This document shows positions 31,967 to 34,239 of a stretch of 34,239 nucleotides of DNA, in pieces. Position numbers and translations under genes: made by a program. The stretch comes from a virus. The stretch is taken from positions 1-34,239 of IMG/VR virus record IMGVR_UViG_3300042430_000659; one strand, given 5' to 3'. The first letter of the stretch is position 1. Every line of letters begins with the position of its first letter. The notes under the pieces were generated by a model. That model was not told where the DNA came from and ran no database searches. It saw only the letters and a list, made by a program, of their open reading frames with translations.

Positions 31967-34239
31967 CCGATTTTGTTCACTTGCATTGCCACTCAGAATA
32001 TTCATTGCTTGACGGAATGTCAACTCCCGAGGAGATTGCCAAGATAACAAGCACCAACGGTCAGATTGCAGCAGCAATTACAGACCACGGCACAATGGGC
32101 GGTGTATTGAAATTTCAAGATGCCTGCCTAGCCAATAATGTAAAGCCTTTATTCGGTGTAGAGGCTTACTTCGTTCCGTCTATCAAGTCCGACTCGGAAG
32201 ATAGAAGCGAGCGTTTCCATTTAATATTGCTGGCTAAAAACAATGAAGGTCTTAAGAAGCTATTTAAGATGAATCAAACGGCTTGGACTGACAATTTCTA
32301 TTATAAACCTAGGATTGACTTTGAACTATTAGAAGAGTTAGTTGATGGGGATATCATATCTCTATCGGGTTGTATGGGTAGTGCAATCTCTAAAGCAATC
32401 ATGGCTGGCGATACGGCTCGGGCAGAGCAGTTGTCTGAGAAGTTTATAAAGATATTTAAAGATGATTTCTATTATGAGATGCAATCATGGAACCCTAAGC
32501 AGTTAAATGACGGGTTAATTGATTTAGCAAACGCTTATGGTAGACCTGTATTAGCTACTGCTGATTGTCACTTTCCTAGTAAGAAAGATAAGGGATGCGA
32601 AGAGATCCTATTGATGCTTTCCCAGTTCCCAAGTATCTCTCCAGCCGATCAACGCCATGCCAAGGATCATGCTGATTGCTTGCATAATCCTTCTTTTGAT
32701 ATGGTGGCGAAAATCAACAACATGTATCCTAACAGGAATCTTAGGTTTGATGATATTAATCCGTATGTGGCTGGCGCTGATGAGGTGGCTTCTTGGTTTA
32801 AAGATGCGGGTTATGATCGTTTGGATATTCTGGAGAATACGATGGAGGTTGCCGAGAAGTGTACGGCTCGGATGGAGAAGCGGAAGAATTTGTTGCCGAA
32901 GTTTATGAAGGCGATGAATTCGGATGATTACTTGGCTGAGATTACAAAGTTTCGTTTGCAAGAGTTGGGGTATACCGATGATGTGTATACGCAACGGTTG
33001 GATGAGGAGCTGGGGATTATCAAGCAACTCGGTTTTGCCGATTACTTTTTGATTGTTTGGGATTTGGTGAAGTGGGCTGATAGTAATGATATTGGTCGTG
33101 GTACTGGTCGTGGTTCTGTTGGCGGTAGTCTGCTGGCGTTTTTGTTGGACATTTCCAAGGTTGATCCGATTAAATATGATTTGTTGTTTGCTCGGTTTAT
33201 TAATCCTGAGCGTAATGACTATCCCGACATTGACTTGGACTTTGAGGACAAGCGCCGTGATGAGGTTAAAACTTATCTTGCCACTCGTTGGGGTAAGGAT
33301 AATGTTGCTGCGATTTCTATTTATGGTACTTTTAAACCTAAGAGTGCTGTCAAGGATGTTGCTCGTGTGTTGCAAGTTCCGTTTGCCGAGATCAATGGCA
33401 TCACGCCGTTTTTTGAAACTATTGAGGAACTTAAAGCCACCGATAAGGGAAAGATTTTTATTAAGAAGTATCCCGATATTGTTCCGTTGGCTTCAAGGTT
33501 GCAAGATCGTATTCGTACCGCTGGGGTTCATGCGGCTGGCATGGTTGTTTCGTCCGTTCCGTTGACCGATGTTTGTCCTGTTGAGTCTCGCAAGGATTCC
33601 CAAAATGGGGGTCGTTCGGCGGTTACAGCTTTCGCTATGGAAGATGCCGAAGCGGTTGGGCTTATTAAAATAGATGTTTTGGGTCTAAAGACCGTATCTG
33701 TGATTAAAGATTGCTTAGCGAAGATTACAGAGCGTCTAGGGATTGATGTGAGGGCGCAATCGTTGGCACTTGATGATCCAAAAGTGTTTGAAAACTTTAA
33801 TAATGTTAACACCGTTGGTGTGTTTCAGGCAGATGCTGCAGCCTATCGTAACCTTATAGAGAGAATGGGTATTGATAACTTTAGCGACTTAGTTGTGTCC
33901 AACGCATTGGTTCGTCCTGGTGCTTTGTTATCTCAAGGACAAAGATATATTGATTGCAAGAAAGGTAACGCTAAGCCTAAGTATCCAAATGATATTGTAA
34001 AACCTATTCTTGAAGAAACTTATGGCACGGTGATCTTCCAAGAGCAGTTGATGCAGATGTCCGTGTTGCTGGCAGATTTCACTTGGTCGGAAGCCGACTC
34101 GTTGCGTAAGATCATTGGTAAGAAGCGTGATGCTGCTGGCTTTGATAAATACAAGGAGAAGTTCCTAAACAATAAGTATCTCACCCCAGCACAATCGGAA
34201 AAGATTTGGTCTGAGTTTGAAATGTCGGCGTTGTATATG
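31963..34239 (+). CDS. dnaE: DNA polymerase III alpha subunit (DnaE type), 5' part
   Basis: The gene starts at GTG 31963 within ATGTGA, overlapping the nucleotidase stop, and is still open at the window end (759 residues seen; the family is ~1100). The PHP domain opens with H6-L-H8-C-H-S-E-Y and has D17, H42, E67, H86, C137, D201 and H203, the full set of nine metal ligands. Catalytic palm residues are PD422-I-D424-LD and ID571-VLGLKT. A GRGTGRGSVGG loop precedes them. An intact PHP suggests built-in 3'-5' proofreading, as in actinobacterial DnaE1. Bases ~32700-33640 use different codons from the flanks (see findings). It is the main replicative polymerase of the phage. Confidence 0.95.
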   Translation, partial: MTDFVHLHCHSEYSLLDGMSTPEEIAKITSTNGQIAAAITDHGTMGGVLKFQDACLANNVKPLFGVEAYFVPSIKSDSEDRSERFHLILLAKNNEGLKKLFKMNQTAWTDNFYYKPRIDFELLEELVDGDIISLSGCMGSAISKAIMAGDTARAEQLSEKFIKIFKDDFYYEMQSWNPKQLNDGLIDLANAYGRPVLATADCHFPSKKDKGCEEILLMLSQFPSISPADQRHAKDHADCLHNPSFDMVAKINNMYPNRNLRFDDINPYVAGADEVASWFKDAGYDRLDILENTMEVAEKCTARMEKRKNLLPKFMKAMNSDDYLAEITKFRLQELGYTDDVYTQRLDEELGIIKQLGFADYFLIVWDLVKWADSNDIGRGTGRGSVGGSLLAFLLDISKVDPIKYDLLFARFINPERNDYPDIDLDFEDKRRDEVKTYLATRWGKDNVAAISIYGTFKPKSAVKDVARVLQVPFAEINGITPFFETIEELKATDKGKIFIKKYPDIVPLASRLQDRIRTAGVHAAGMVVSSVPLTDVCPVESRKDSQNGGRSAVTAFAMEDAEAVGLIKIDVLGLKTVSVIKDCLAKITERLGIDVRAQSLALDDPKVFENFNNVNTVGVFQADAAAYRNLIERMGIDNFSDLVVSNALVRPGALLSQGQRYIDCKKGNAKPKYPNDIVKPILEETYGTVIFQEQLMQMSVLLADFTWSEADSLRKIIGKKRDAAGFDKYKEKFLNNKYLTPAQSEKIWSEFEMSALYM

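Noticed and set aside
32608-33375. Open frame on the - strand inside dnaE (255 residues)
   Set aside because: It results from the absence of TTA, CTA and TCA codons in the codon-shifted part of dnaE; the sense strand carries the clear polymerase motifs.
33086-33565. Open frame of 159 residues on the + strand, out of phase with dnaE
   Set aside because: It overlaps the polymerase palm in another frame and encodes a Leu/Val/Arg-rich sequence with no motif.
1-34239. tRNA genes, CRISPR arrays, integrase or attachment sites
   Set aside because: All gaps are 121 bases or shorter and none contains a tRNA-like fold, a regular spaced repeat or a core-site repeat that I could find.

Overview
The window is one continuous stretch of a double-stranded DNA tailed phage genome with siphovirus architecture. 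All real genes are on the + strand and are packed end to end, often with TAATG overlaps or spacers of a few bases. No stretch of 300 bases lacks a gene, and I see no tRNA, rRNA, CRISPR array, integrase or insertion sequence. The DNA is AT-rich. A four-cysteine WhiB-like protein is encoded at 27908-28198. WhiB proteins are confined to Actinobacteria and their phages, so the host is probably an actinobacterium. The low GC suggests a small-genome aquatic lineage of the Nanopelagicales (acI) type, but that host guess is inference.

Layout. 1-936 is the 3' end of a fibre-like virion protein, followed by a small fibre-associated protein (952-1173). 1209-3262 holds the head-tail connector, stopper, a neck/completion protein and the probable tail terminator. 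3287-4077 holds a small unknown protein and the probable major tail tube protein. 4187-4836 encodes the tail assembly chaperone pair, probably joined by a -1 ribosomal frameshift. 4958-17602 is a giant 4214-residue tape measure protein. 17602-25446 holds the tail tip and adhesin genes: two paralogous tip proteins, a 1336-residue protein with PA14-like and LamG-like domains, a fibre ending in a peptidase S74 chaperone, and a small structural protein. A free-standing HNH endonuclease (25449-25871) lies at the junction with the second block.

The second block (25902-31363) starts at a putative leaderless promoter and ends at a strong intrinsic terminator (31377-31406). It encodes a metallophosphoesterase, a zinc-ribbon protein, a MerR-like DNA-binding protein, a small acidic protein, the WhiB-like protein, a small protein next to the helicase, a DnaB-type helicase, a small unknown protein, a CHC2/Toprim primase and a single-strand DNA-binding protein. 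After the terminator come a HAD-family nucleotidase-like protein and the first 759 residues of a DnaE-type DNA polymerase III alpha subunit, which runs off the window. Together these form a largely self-sufficient replisome plus a regulatory cassette. No lysis, capsid or terminase genes are in the window.

Most notable: (i) a recurrent arrangement in which genes that start a transcription unit have a TATAAT-like box 6-10 bases before the start codon and no Shine-Dalgarno sequence, implying leaderless mRNAs; (ii) a roughly 1 kb segment inside dnaE with sharply different codon use; (iii) the exceptional tape measure length, with six exact 40-residue repeats; (iv) a duplicated tail-tip module, one copy carrying an array of about 20-residue Ala/Ser/Thr/Val repeats; (v) a WhiB protein lacking the usual Trp of its GVWGG turn.
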